Shown here: one piece after another, positions 43,209 to 53,733 of the stretch
How positions within the stretch are numbered: the first letter of the stretch is position 1
Layout of the letters: each line of letters begins with the position of its first letter
Assembly (NCBI GenBank): GCA_022315425.1
Contig: JAIUPT010000021.1
Coordinates: 124,001 to 188,000 of the forward strand
DNA length: 64,000 nucleotides
Source of the DNA: Pseudevernia furfuracea
Taxonomy: Eukaryota > Ascomycota > Lecanoromycetes > Lecanorales > Parmeliaceae
Reading direction: 5' to 3'
The notes under the pieces: model-generated
Databases searched by the model: none
The model's input: the letters and a program-made list of their open reading frames with translations, nothing else
What the model was told of the DNA's origin: nothing
Made by a program: the position numbers and the translations under genes

Positions 43209-43442
43209 TTACCCCTTAGGGTCTTTCACCAACGCGTCCAGGGCGATCATCACTCGCATCAGAAAGTCGATGTCAAAATACCCGTGCTTCTCATTGTCCT
43301 GGTCGAAGCATTTGCCTTCGTGGACGCAGCGTGCATACAAGTCTACCAAAAAAGTGTGTAGTGACGACGAGCCTGCAATATGGATCCAAGCTAAGTTGGT
43401 TGGTCGATTGGAAGAGGTCTCAAGCTCACTTACGAACGACAT
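43209..43442 (-). pseudogene. Fragment resembling a BTB-protein C-terminal region
   Basis: A minus-strand frame encodes SSSLHTFLVDLYARCVHEGK followed by YFDIDFLMRVMIALDAL. The pattern (S)-L-x-x-x-LVDLYA and a later DFLxxVxxAL matches the region after the BTB domain in fungal BTB proteins. No BTB fold is found upstream on this strand (43443-43640), so it is a fragment at best. It lies head-on to the broken BTB gene, which suggests an old duplication. Low confidence: the match is short. Confidence 0.3.
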
Positions 43443-43637
43443 GAGTTGAAAACACCATCTGAGAGCTTAAAAAGTCAATTGAAGCTGCGAGTTGCGTTCA
43501 GCACTCGTGCTACGCTGAACTATGCTTCCTTTAATGCTCTTCGATCGTAGAAAGACGTGCCATAATCATGGTGCAATGGGTATCTTCCGGACGCACCCAA
43601 CGCCGTCGCTATGCCCGATACGTAATGCAATCGAAGT

Positions 43638-44172
43638 TCACTCCAAATCGTCGTCGAGATCCTCCCCCAATTCCTCCTCCACTTTCTCCTCCACTTTTAC
43701 GTCTCTTTCCTCAACCTTGTCCTCAACCTTTTCCACGCCATCCTTCACCTCACTCTTTTTCTTGCGACCACCACGCTCAAGCCCTTCACGTCCCTCGTCG
43801 GTTTTGAACGCCTTGCGAGCCGTGTTGATGTGTTTGTCCATAGCGAGCAATTCGTTGACACGTCCCAATAGCATCGAATCTCCACGGATAGCAAACTTGA
43901 AGTCATCAACCTTGAGCTTGGAGCGACCGCAGCATTCGGCGGATTTGGCGGCACTGAAGCAGGTCTCGATGATGAAGTCGGTAGCCATTTCGTCGAGGAT
44001 ACGGACAGTCTCCGGCAGAGGTTCTTTGTCATCACCATACGCGTAGAGGGCTTGGATTACTGGTGGAGGTTAGCGAAAAGTAGGGGATGAATCAGCAAGC
44101 TGTAGATATACTTTCGGCTTCGAAGTTCATCTGGCCCTTGTGGCGAGCCGCACGAGCACGTACTTCGGTCAT
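43638..44172 (-). CDS. TAF13: TFIID subunit TAF13
   Basis: Two exons, 44172-44112 and 44059-43638 (160 aa). TAF13 is a histone-fold subunit of the general transcription factor TFIID and pairs with TAF11. The N-terminus MTEVRARAARHKGQMNFEAE is typical of filamentous-fungal TAF13. Then IIQALYAYGDDKEPLPETVR, DEMATDFIIETCFSAAKSAE and KLKVDDFKFAIRGDSMLLGR give the three helices of the histone fold, ending ELLAMDKHINTARKAF. The C-terminal 45 residues are Lys/Glu/Val/Asp-rich and disordered, which also creates a long shadow frame on the other strand. The 52-bp intron is phase 1 and has GTATAT at its donor. Confidence 0.9.
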
Positions 44173-44684
44173 CTTGGCGTTGGGACTGCTAGATGCAGCC
44201 GAAGAAGCGAGGACTGATGCTTAATAGTCAGGTGCTTCCGCTTTGATTTCCTCGGCCAAGGTGACTATCTTGACAACCAACGCTTGGTCTCAACTTCTTC
44301 GTCAGATACGTTGAGATTTCCGAGCTGCATTGGCTATATATAGCGAAGCTCGCAGCGATAGCCAATTGATGACGCGAAGTATGCTGATTGTCAAGCAGAA
44401 CCAAAACCTTGCCAAGAAAGCTGCTATAGGGTTGCAACTCAGATTCAGAGGTAACACACTCACAGCTTTGGGTGCCGCCATGTCGGCTATATACGAGTAA
44501 GCTCTAGGCTCGGTACGGGAGCGCTTCTTTTCTTATACCATTGTTGATTGGTTGTGTAGACGACGCAGCTAAGCAAAGCTTGTTAGAAGTATAATTTTGT
44601 AGGACAACTGTAAACTTCCTATCAAACATTAACCTCCCCAAACACAACTTCGAGGCAGTGGCACCTACTTTCAAACATTTCAAT
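44173..44684. promoter_or_regulatory. Divergent region between TAF13 and KSH1
   Basis: 512 bp between opposite start codons. It also holds a minus-strand ATGGCGGCACCCAAAGCT followed by a donor-like GTGAGT (about 44482 downward) that could start a very small gene or an upstream exon; I could not build a sensible protein from it. Confidence 0.4.
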
Positions 44685-45088
44685 ATGGTCAGCTTGAGCT
44701 CGATGTGTGGCTGGGATGAAGGGATGCAACAGCTGACTTGTTTACAGTCAGCACTCTTCAACTTCCAGTCGTTGCTACTGGTCCTCTTACTGGTTATTTG
44801 CACAAGCACCTATGCCCATGCAACCTTTCCGAAGATTATGGATAGAAATCGTGAAGGGTAAGGTTGTATGTGTCGCGGAACAAGGAGAAGAAGCTAATGT
44901 TTTGTTACGCTAGGGTCTTTGGCATCTTCTGGAAATGTGCGAGAGTTGGAGAACGGCTAAGTCCTTATGTTAGTCTATGCTGCGTCGTGATGGCTGTACG
45001 TACTCCTCGCATGCTTGAGAACATCAGAGAGGTCTGGTATGGCTGCTGAGACGAAACTTTCTAGGCTTCTTTAATGGCAAATTCATGA
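44685..45088 (+). CDS. KSH1: Kish protein (Ksh1/TMEM167), early secretory pathway
   Basis: Four exons: 44685-44687, 44748-44857, 44914-44995, 45065-45088 (72 aa, the same length as yeast Ksh1). Kish is a small two-helix membrane protein of the Golgi needed for secretion. Exon 1 codes only the ATG; the intron starts with the next base (ATG|GTCAGC). The product is then MSALFNFQSLLLVLLLVICT, THAT-type loop with FPKIMDRNREG, VFGIFWKCARVGERLSPYVS and LCCVVMAASLMANS. The block GxFGIFWKCARxGERLSPYVS is diagnostic of the family. The last exon of 24 nt is less certain, but it gives the expected length and a stop. It is too short and fragmented to be found by simple frame searches. Confidence 0.88.
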
Positions 45089-45466
45089 AGGTGTAATACG
45101 GGGCTGGGGCTGCATTTCTAGTTCTGACGTACATGTATTACGCTTATACCCCTCGGCAAATTTGCTGTTTAGTACAAGTTAGAAACACAACGTTTGTCAA
45201 GCTACTTTCGTTTTGTCAACCTGCAAAGCTGCTGTCGTCCCTTTTGCTTTTCCCGATCCCTTCAAGCCATCATCAGATCTCTAGCTGTGCCAAGTGGTAC
45301 AAGAAAGGATATCGGCCCCAAGAACTTCCCCTCTTCACGATACCTTCTCAAGCGGCGGATCTTCGTTCCGCTCTCTGCAGATTCGTTAAACTACTGTGTC
45401 AATTTTAAACTCCATTTCTGCCTGGCACTCTAATTTCAAACCCGACATAATTCCAGCAACCCGGAA
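45089..45466. other. Intergenic region
   Basis: Only short overlapping frames without motif. Nothing supported. Confidence 0.5.
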
Positions 45467-46147
45467 GTGACGCTTAAGGTACCTCCGCATAAAAATTCAG
45501 ACCTCCATGAAAATGCGGCTAACAGTCCAGAGGCCGTAGCCATGTTTGAGGACTGGAAGATTGAGATGGTAAAAGAAGTCAACCGTAAATGTCCGATTGT
45601 GCCTTTCCTCCGAGCGCAGAGAAAGGCACTGACTATCTGGCAGTTCATGACCGTTCCATACCTTCTACAGTTCGGGAACGAGGCATTCGCCAGGTCCACG
45701 AAAGGTATCGCCTGGCCCGACATGTATCGACGAGTAAACTTAACGCCATCGAATCTACCAAAGGTAAAGTCGAGAAGTGGTTGACTGGAATTATAGCACC
45801 GAGCTCGCATGAACAAGGTAAGCGATCCATCATCACAGGAAATGAAGATCTGCTAACAGGTACAAAGACGAAGCCACAGACCAGGTCTACATCCCTGACG
45901 GTCATTGTCGCGAATATGAGATGATGACACATGTGCAAACAACGCAGCTCATGGCGTGTAAGTACTTTGGGGCCGCCCCCTACAAGTAAGATGAGCAGGG
46001 TGATTGCTGAGAGAAAAGATAGTAGTTCGTCCATTCCTCAAAAGACCATCTACAGCAGACATACCTGCAGGCCACGAATCACGGTTAACTGCGATGGCTG
46101 AGGCTTGCAAGACAAATGGTCTTCCTAGGGAGATCATGTCTCGATGA
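45467..46147 (+). pseudogene. Damaged gene of unknown family with intact last exons
   Basis: The end of the gene looks sound: exon 45860-45957 (YKDEATDQVYIPDGHCREYE, MMTHVQTTQLMA), a GTAAGT..TAG intron, and exon 46023-46147 (LVRPFLKRPSTADIP, LTAMAEACKTNGLPREIM, stop TGA). Upstream, coding-like sequence occurs in all three frames in turn: SPEAVAMFEDWKIEMVKEV (frame of 45467), RQVHERYRLARHVSTSKLNA (frame of 45589) and DWNYSTELA just before TGA 45810. The only frame that splices into 45860 carries that TGA. I cannot find a start or a continuous model. I do not recognise the family. Either a pseudogene or a gene with base errors in this stretch. Confidence 0.4.
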
Positions 46148-47186
46148 TACTAGCATTCGTAGAGCCTATCGGTATGTTCCGTGTCCGTTTTACTGAGCCT
46201 GCACAAGTGAGATGGTTGAGTGCTGAAGGAGTCGAGAGAAGTGAGTGAGGAGAGGCCATGGCTCGGAGATAAGTATCTAACATAGAGAGACCTACAGCGG
46301 AGGACGAAAAGGGCAGCACATGCTGCACCAGCAAAAGAAGATGGGGGCAGGACGGGCGTAAGACCACGCGCAGGTCAACCTGTTCCTACGATTGGAAGGA
46401 ATGCATGCAACTCGGGTCGTTCAAACCAGCCAGCCGCTACGAGAGACCAAACGACTCCCAGGCCGTCTTGCGCATGTGGACGGGCAAGCTCATTTCTCTT
46501 CGTCAGCCTCGGCACCGACCCCCGCTGGAGGTGAAAGTCCGTGGACGTGGGGATTCCCAAAGACGGGCCTCTGGATTAGGGGGTGAGCGACGACCTCGGC
46601 TTCCCAGATCACTACGCCAAGGATAAAAGAGGACGGACGCATGAAGGGTTCCGTGTGGGCTGTTGCCTCATCTTGTATTTGTGATTTTGCTTCATATGCT
46701 CACGAAGCTGTGGGTTCGATTGACCATCACGCCTTAGCTTGCGAGATAAGACGATCGTGACATGATCCAGACTACAAGATAGAGCTTCAGACTACACCCA
46801 TATTTACGCTGGATACATGATGAGCTCCAAGGTCTCAAAACATTGTTTACATGCGAATGATTCTCCCTTCCAAATTGAGGCGTACTCTATGTACATGGGT
46901 TCACTGATATTGTACTCGACCACAGTGTGCCTCCGATGGCGTGTTAGCGAAAGCTCGAAAGCTCAAATTAGGCCAATTTCATCACGATGCTCGAAATTTT
47001 TTGTTTGCTACACAAGAATTGCTTCAACTTGGTGATAGCACTGTAGTATGTATCTAAATCTTGCAATTATGCGCCGCTGGCCCGACCTTAGCACTTTGAA
47101 GGAGGGAATTATGCGCCTGATTCCTCCAATACCAGGCACTTATAAGCGTCAGACGTCAAGCATATACTCCATACGAATGATGCGTA
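46148..47186. other. Intergenic region (about 1 kb)
   Basis: Frames of 60-80 codons on both strands (46134-46626) have no motif or splice links. No gene supported. Confidence 0.5.
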
Positions 47187-49721
47187 CTATGCAGTTGCAA
47201 TTAGATTGTCGCTCGGCTTCTCCATCCCCATATTCAGCGGGTTCAAACCTTTGGCCTGCAGATAGTTCTTCACCTCTTGTTCTCGGTTTAAGGTCGTCGA
47301 TCCCCATTCAAGAGTAATGTTGGCTTCGTATTGTTCCTTCGAATCTAGAGGCGGTACAAGTCCTTCCACAGTCCCCTTAGCAACGCGTGCTTCTTCTATA
47401 CTCGTTCTTAAAGCTTTGCTGAAGTACTCCCCTGTCGTCAATTTTCCCAACCTTGCCAATCCCTTGGATGTGTAGGCATCCACCTCGAACCCGGATGCCT
47501 CCATCCTCTTCACTGTATCCACCGCCGCGCTGACGTCTTGCAAGCCCGCATAACCGCTGACAAGGGTGTTCCAAGCGACTCTGTCAAATTGGATACCGCG
47601 CTCGTGCATCATGTCGAGAACCTTTTCGGCGGCCCGTCTTTGCCTGTTGCGAAAGTACGCGGCGACTAGGACAGACCAAGTCTGCACCGTTGGCGCCACG
47701 TATGGGACAGATTCAAAAGTTGTAAAATTTGGAGAGGATAACTCAAGCATGTGTTTGACAACGGTGGTGCAGTGCTGAAGCGTGCTAGGGTTCCACCCAA
47801 AAGCCATGATAAACGAATTCGCCACGAAATCATCCTGGGCGAGAGGGGCGATCAGTGGATGGTTGTCTTTCACACATCGATAGTACAAGTTATAGTTGTG
47901 GATAAGGCCAAGGGAACCTTTATGTAGTTTGACGTAAGCCATAATCATTCGTGTGAGGATGTAGCTTGTGGGCCAGACCCCGGAGCATTTTGCACCAAGT
48001 GGTGCTTTGATCTCGTCTCCGCACAGCGAAAGTTCCTGCAAGGGACGGAGGTCGCAATGTTGCTTGTAGAAATGAAGCATTGCGCCGAATTCATCTTGGG
48101 GCGACATGAGAGATATTGCATTGAGTACATTGTCAACTAGGCGAAGATCTTGAAGCACTTCCCCGGCTGTCTGGATCTCGCGAATGACCATCTCGATATT
48201 GGAGAACTCGCCGCTGAGTATGGCGCCATTCAAGAGCACGCCGTATGTGATTGAATCAGGCATTGGAGCAGTCTCTTTGGCCAGACAATACATTTGCCAC
48301 GCATTAGCGAAGTCGCCACCCTCGCCCGCATTCAGAAGAATGGCGTTGAACATGGCGACCTTCGGTCTGATACCAATCTCCAAGATCTGTGTTAAAATAT
48401 TCGAGCGAATAGTATATTCCTCCTGTGTATCAAAACGAGCCCGCAAAAGCCTGATACAAGCCATCTGAATCCGTTCTAAAGAAAGGTCAAAACCAGTATT
48501 GGCAATGGTACCAAGTAATTTCATAGACAAGTTGATTCTCCCCATGTCGAGAAACCTGGCCAAGAAATGCAGCATGGTATCGGCATGTAAGACGGCATTA
48601 TTCAAGCCAAGTAGCCCATAAAGCGAGAACACACGTAAATCGTCGCTATGTCGGACGACAAGATAGATAAGTTGCTGAGATACTTCGAAATGTTGTTCCT
48701 GATCCTTAACCCCATCTATGAACTTGCAAGTCAAGAACCAGATGGCGTCGATAGCCATTGTATTTGGCTTGGAAACTTTGAAGAGAAAATGGACCGCCAG
48801 CAATTCCAAGCAGTCCGAAACTACGTATCTGGGAGGTCGATATTTGCGGCCCTTGAAAGTAGCGAGAAGTAGCATTAGGGCGTGGTTTTTATAGTATTTC
48901 AGACACCACAGCATCAAGTTTCGCCATAGTCGTTCCCAATCGTAGCCTTGGAGCACCCTCCATTTCTCGATGGCAGACGTTCGGCTACAGCGAAGACCCC
49001 CGTAAAATCTTATCACTTGATTTATACCTAAGCTTGTCCAGCTTCGCATTTCCTTTGGGACTTTCATCTTGTGGAAGTCTGAGGTCCAATCATACTTGAT
49101 CTCCTCGAGCGAGTCAGTCGTTGATTGCTGGCTAATCCAGCTCGTGTGCTTTGGCCAACGGCCAAACGAAACGAATGTCGTCCTTACCATGGGTCTGTGC
49201 GGCCCTTTCGATCTTGATGGCTTTTCAATGCGGTTCAGACGACGCAACCAAGATTCACCTCCTCCTCCGCTGCCGCTCTGCGACAGCGGCCATGGACAGC
49301 CTAGTCTCGCTAGCTGTCCCCTCTCATGACCCTGCAACCGAGACTGCGCGCGAGTCCTTCTACTCTGTTGACGCGGAAGTAAAGTTAAAGGTCGCGCTGG
49401 GGAAGCTCTGCTCCTTCGGCGCTTCCGAGCGCAGTAAAGGTTGGCTGCCGAATTCGAGACTGAGGTGGGCTGGCTAGCAAGGAAGCACTGTCTCTGTTCT
49501 TCTTTTGGTTTATTCGAAGTCTTTGCAGATCCGAATCGAGCTCTTAGGGAGGTTGCTCTTTCACGTCGACGGTACAAGCTTACGGATGCCGTCTCGCGGG
49601 TAGTCAGAGCAGCGACTGAGCTTTTGGGCTTGTGTGGAGAAGTGATTATGGCCAGGAACGGCCGCGACGGTGGACATATGATGGGCGGACATCGTGAGGG
49701 CAGTATGCGGCGCTTGAGCAT
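47187..49721 (-). CDS. Pentatricopeptide repeat protein, probably mitochondrial
   Basis: Single exon of 844 aa from ATG 49721. The first 170 residues are rich in Arg, Ser, Leu and Pro with almost no acid (MLKRRILPSRCPPIICPPSR), which fits a long mitochondrial presequence or a poorly conserved leader. The body is alpha-helical repeats; typical PPR units include APTVQTWSVLVAAYFRNRQR, VLDMMHERGIQFDRVAWNTL, VSGYAGLQDVSAAVDTVKRM and MPDSITYGVLLNGAILSGEF. Fungal PPR proteins bind organelle RNAs; the layout (long, repeats mainly in the second half, WKVLQGYDWERLWRNLMLW-type middle) recalls the Pet309/Cya5 group acting on COX1 mRNA, but I cannot prove that. Opposite-strand frames (49069-49758) are shadows of the Arg-rich part. 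Confidence 0.75.
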   Translation of the reverse strand: MLKRRILPSRCPPIICPPSRPFLAIITSPHKPKSSVAALTTRETASVSLYRRRERATSLRARFGSAKTSNKPKEEQRQCFLASQPTSVSNSAANLYCARKRRRSRASPARPLTLLPRQQSRRTRAQSRLQGHERGQLARLGCPWPLSQSGSGGGGESWLRRLNRIEKPSRSKGPHRPMVRTTFVSFGRWPKHTSWISQQSTTDSLEEIKYDWTSDFHKMKVPKEMRSWTSLGINQVIRFYGGLRCSRTSAIEKWRVLQGYDWERLWRNLMLWCLKYYKNHALMLLLATFKGRKYRPPRYVVSDCLELLAVHFLFKVSKPNTMAIDAIWFLTCKFIDGVKDQEQHFEVSQQLIYLVVRHSDDLRVFSLYGLLGLNNAVLHADTMLHFLARFLDMGRINLSMKLLGTIANTGFDLSLERIQMACIRLLRARFDTQEEYTIRSNILTQILEIGIRPKVAMFNAILLNAGEGGDFANAWQMYCLAKETAPMPDSITYGVLLNGAILSGEFSNIEMVIREIQTAGEVLQDLRLVDNVLNAISLMSPQDEFGAMLHFYKQHCDLRPLQELSLCGDEIKAPLGAKCSGVWPTSYILTRMIMAYVKLHKGSLGLIHNYNLYYRCVKDNHPLIAPLAQDDFVANSFIMAFGWNPSTLQHCTTVVKHMLELSSPNFTTFESVPYVAPTVQTWSVLVAAYFRNRQRRAAEKVLDMMHERGIQFDRVAWNTLVSGYAGLQDVSAAVDTVKRMEASGFEVDAYTSKGLARLGKLTTGEYFSKALRTSIEEARVAKGTVEGLVPPLDSKEQYEANITLEWGSTTLNREQEVKNYLQAKGLNPLNMGMEKPSDNLIATA

Positions 49722-50265
49722 GGAAGGAGCTTCATCAAGCGTCCTATCCTGGTGCTAAGAAACAACTTTCTGAATTGCAGCCTTTTCAAGAGTGGGATCG
49801 CAGTAATTATGCACGTCTTGCCACATATTCCTAATATCAAGGGAATGGATAGGAGTGAGTGAGTGAGTCTCAGAGTCAAAACTCACAGAAACCGAGATTT
49901 ATCGCTTAGTAATCCACGCACCCTGATATCATAGGTAAGGGGGTAAGGTAGTTTTCGACGGTCAACATAAGGTACTACTGGTGCTATGGTGCAATATATC
50001 ACTACTGAAGAGTGAGTCGAGGCCATTCATATTCATATGATACTAATCATACTAAGGAATTCATTTCTGTCTATCTCCCACTACAAAGCATCCACAACGC
50101 ATGCAATTAGAGATCGTAATGCCAATGGCGCTTTTCCGAGACCTTCACTGCGAATGCCCTGCCCAGGTGCTCCGATCGCAATGCATTGCAGTGGTCATCC
50201 AACCTAATGGAGAATCCTCCCGCCCGTTTCTGACTCGAAAGCACAATTACCCATTTTTGCCAAGA
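49722..50265. other. Intergenic region
   Basis: Between the PPR start codon and the 3' end of the R3H gene, both minus. Contains a short GAGT repeat near 49853-49866. No gene seen. Confidence 0.55.
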
Positions 50266-52775
50266 CTACGTAGCCTGGGAACCAACGCCTGGCATCGAAT
50301 AAACCCCATTCTGAAAGCTGGGCATTTGCTGTCCTCCCAAGGGCTGTACATTTACGTTGAACTGGTTGTTCATAGGAAGAGAGTGTTGAACATCAGGCAT
50401 GCTTGGCACCTCTGGAGGCGGTGGCTTCGGAGGCAGGTGAGAAGGAGTGCCCCATTTTGAAAGCGAGCTTTGCACTGGCGAATGTGTAGCATTTGACTGT
50501 GTTGAGCTTTTGCGTGTTCCGTAGGCTTTAGGCTCTTGGCTAAAGCTATAGGACGCAGATACTGACATCGAAGGCGCCTGGTGGTAGGGTGACGGTTGTT
50601 GGATATATGGCGAGTATTGATTTCCGTTTAGGTTCCGGGTCGAGAGACCAGAGTTGTTCCCATGTTGAGCGGTCTGCGGTGGGACAGAGCCCCCGGCGGG
50701 CACGAAAGCTAGGGTTTGCGGGTTGAAAGCTTGGCTCTTATAACTGCCAGGTAGTGGATGCTGCGCTCTTGCACCCTGCATACCAGGTTGCAATGGTAAC
50801 TGCCCATACTGATAAGGGACCGATGCTACGCCGGCCATTGGAGTTTGCATTGGGGAGGGGAAATACTGATGCTGATCTCTCTGTTGCGGGTAAGGAAAAG
50901 GATAGGTGTTCTGAGGCCACTGTTGATCGGGCAGCTGCGACTGTGGCCGAGAAAATTGACTGTGGTTGCTCACTGCCGGGGAAGACATTACTGGAGACGA
51001 TTGACCCATACCAACCCCTTGCTGCATCGATGGATAGTAGTGAGACGAGATCTGTTGATTGTAGCCCACCGCATGGGCGTTTGCGGTTTGCACATCGTAT
51101 CCGTTTAGTGCCGGATTTTGACTCGCCATAGCTGGAAAGCTTTGTGGGGCTGATATGGGATTGTATCCCTGTTGATAGCCTTGCTGCAGCATGGCCGCGC
51201 CTACAGACCCGGGCTGGCTTAGCATGTTCCCTTGCTGCATGGTATAAGGGCTGTAATAAGCCGGTGAAGTTGCAGTCTGATCGTAGGTTGTGACAGGATA
51301 CTGCAGGGGAGGATAATAAGCGCTGAATAGGGATCGTGCTTCAAACCCGTCATCGTTATTCTTATGCTTTTTCTTCTTCTTTTCGTTCCTGGAGCTAGTG
51401 CGTGAAACCTCATTTACGACTTCGTTGCTATCAATGTTTTCGCTCTCCGGTCCGAATATTCTTTCCCTTGTCTCTTTGTATTTGGCTTCCCGCTCTTCCC
51501 TTGTCATAGCTGATTTGTCCTTGGCAAGGTTTGAGTCGGTTGGAGATGCTACGCCAGTACCACGTTGGCTATCGTCGCCAGTCTCCGATCCAGCTTTCGA
51601 AGGGGCCATTGAGCCATCTGCGGTGTTCGCTCCAGATTCGATGATTTGGCCATCCTTGCCTACACCTGCGCGACGCATGATTCTCACAGCCGGTTGGGAC
51701 GAGGATTGTGCTTCCATGGGAGCCGAAGCTTTTGGTGCAAGGGCACTCAAGGGAGGTGGGCTTAGAAAATGTAAGCATGTAATGCATTAGTGGGTATAGC
51801 GAATACTAACATTCGACAATAAGGCGTTCTATACAATCGTACAGAGCTTACAGCATTGTCAACAAAATGTGTCAATGCATAATAATCTGCCAGCTTGTGC
51901 GCTAGTAAACGACAAAAAGAATTACAAGGAGGCAAATCGATCATCGGTTCTCTGAGACAAATGTCAGCATGCTCTTTGTCGAGGAGTATTGTGGCCAAAG
52001 CTTACTGTGACTCTTTGACGAATGTGATGACTTCCTGCTCGAGACGTAGAAGAAACAATCGATCCTTGGGAGATTCGAGGGCTTCAAACAACTTCTCATC
52101 GGGTTCCTGATATTTGTAATCAATTGTAGGCCCATTAGGCGCAATGTTGTCAGGACGAGTCAAGCTGACTGATGCTGGCACTGCTGGTGTAAGGGGAGAG
52201 CGCGTCATCTGCGGCCCTTCCTCCTCAATTCCCGCAATGATCCTTCGACCGAGAGGATGCATTCGGTGAGAGCCTGAGCCAATGCTCTCCGTGATCTCAT
52301 AGAACTGATCTCGAAATGCTCTGCTCCCAGCTTCCGAACCAACTCGCGAATTCTGCGCACCAGACGCAGGTCCCGAACCAAAATCCTCATCCTCGGCAGC
52401 TTTGACACTGGCACTATCATCTGGTCGAAGGGATTCCTTTTCGTCTAGCGCGAATGTTGTGCCAGAGGTGGTGCTTTTACCGTCAAGGCTTGCGGGTTTG
52501 GTGGACGACGAAGAGATTTGAGTCTGATCATCATCGAATCTGAGACCTGCTCGGCTGATGTTACTCTTCTGCTGGTCGTTCAAAGCGTTCAAGGCTACTG
52601 GAGATTCTCTCACGGCAAGCCGTGACATGGAACTCTGAAGTTCTCGGTGTAACAGAGACGCCATAGGGCTTTCGACTTTTGAAGCCTGGCTTGAACGGGT
52701 TGGAGACAATGCTTTCGAAGGCCTCTCGTTTTCTCGGCCTACGATCAGTGGTCCATGATTAATAGGAGGAGCCAT
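50266..52775 (-). CDS. R3H and SUZ domain RNA-binding protein
   Basis: Three exons: 52775-52006, 51951-51811, 51760-50266 (801 aa). The first 225 residues are disordered and Ser-rich. The R3H domain begins DRLFLLRLEQEVITFVKES at the end of exon 1 and fills exon 2: DLPPCNSFCRLLAHKLADYY (the RxxxH signature R-LLA-H) and ALTHFVDNAVSSVRLYRTP. A SUZ segment follows in exon 3: QPAVRIMRR then MTREEREAKYKETRERIFGP. The remaining 350 residues are Gln/Pro/Tyr/Ser-rich low complexity (QQGYQQGYNPI, YPFPYPQQRDQHQYF), of the kind found in granule-forming RNA-binding proteins. R3H binds single-stranded nucleic acid; yeast Rbs1 is the nearest functionally studied protein of this arrangement. The two open frames often read as separate genes are joined by the 141-nt R3H exon. 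Confidence 0.87.
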
Positions 52776-53733
52776 GGCCGCAATCTGTGAGGTGGAAGTC
52801 AGCCAGCGATTCCAGCAGTGTGGAGGGGTTGCAATGAAGGATCACAGGGAGGGTCACAAACGCTCGCAAATGATGGTTTTGACACACTCGTTTTGGTGGT
52901 GTGTGTTGCCATGTCGCTCACGAGCGGCAATGAAGGATGCAGAGCCAGAAACTGTCCTTTCGCTGAACCTAAGTAAAGGAGTGTAGAAGTTGGATTTTTC
53001 AGAATGCAAGATGTCAAGGAGAAGGTGGCATATCAAAAGGGTCGAAGGATATCGAAAAGTGTTCCTTTGGCATTATGGAAGCCCGCCATGTAATCTGACC
53101 GAGCGTCCCAAGACTGTGTGAGCCCTTGATGTTGTGCTAAAATATGCCTTGTGGGAACACACAAAGAAAGCGGCCAGTCGTGAGGTAAGGCCACCCCGAG
53201 GCTGTCGCCCTATTGTCCTACTGAAGCAGCGTGCTGACCAAGTTGTTGACCAATTTCTTGTGCAAGGAGTCGTTTTGAAAAATCCGGATAGATTACTGTA
53301 TTGGAACCTTCAGTGACAGGATGGGTGGCTCGGTGGTGTATTGCCGGAAAATCGAAGCGGAGGAGGCTTAGTAGTACTTTCAGTAGTGGGATGTCATTTT
53401 CTTACTAGGCGTGCCAAGACGCCAAGCCTTGGCACTCTGGTACTCTACAGTCTAAACCAGCAAAAAGTAAGGTAGGTAAGTACCTAACTTACTCTACTCC
53501 GAGCGTGCATCTCTGCTCAATAATCACCATTGTGTCTTCCAGGCCATTCTAGCAGTTTACTTGTCTACCACACACTCTGGATTCCGTTTAGCCAGACTCA
53601 AACCATTTTAGTAATGCATTCTCCAATACTTGTATAGATTCGCCTCTTATTCTCAGCCTGACTCACTTCCACCACTCTCGATACTTGCGCTTTTAAGGAC
53701 TTAGGCACCCAAAATCGATACCTCTCCCGCTCA
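52776..53733. promoter_or_regulatory. Divergent intergenic region, R3H gene / zinc-knuckle gene
   Basis: 958 bp between divergent starts. Includes GTAGGTAAGTACCTAAC-like sequence near 53470-53490, an imperfect inverted repeat (GGTAAGTACC/TTACT). No gene seen. Confidence 0.45.

Noticed and set aside
43522..44046. 174-codon plus frame opposite TAF13
   Set aside because: Ser/Pro-rich mirror of the Lys/Glu-rich TAF13 tail.
51762..51998. Separate small gene on the minus strand
   Set aside because: It contains the R3H exon of the larger gene and splices on both sides in frame.
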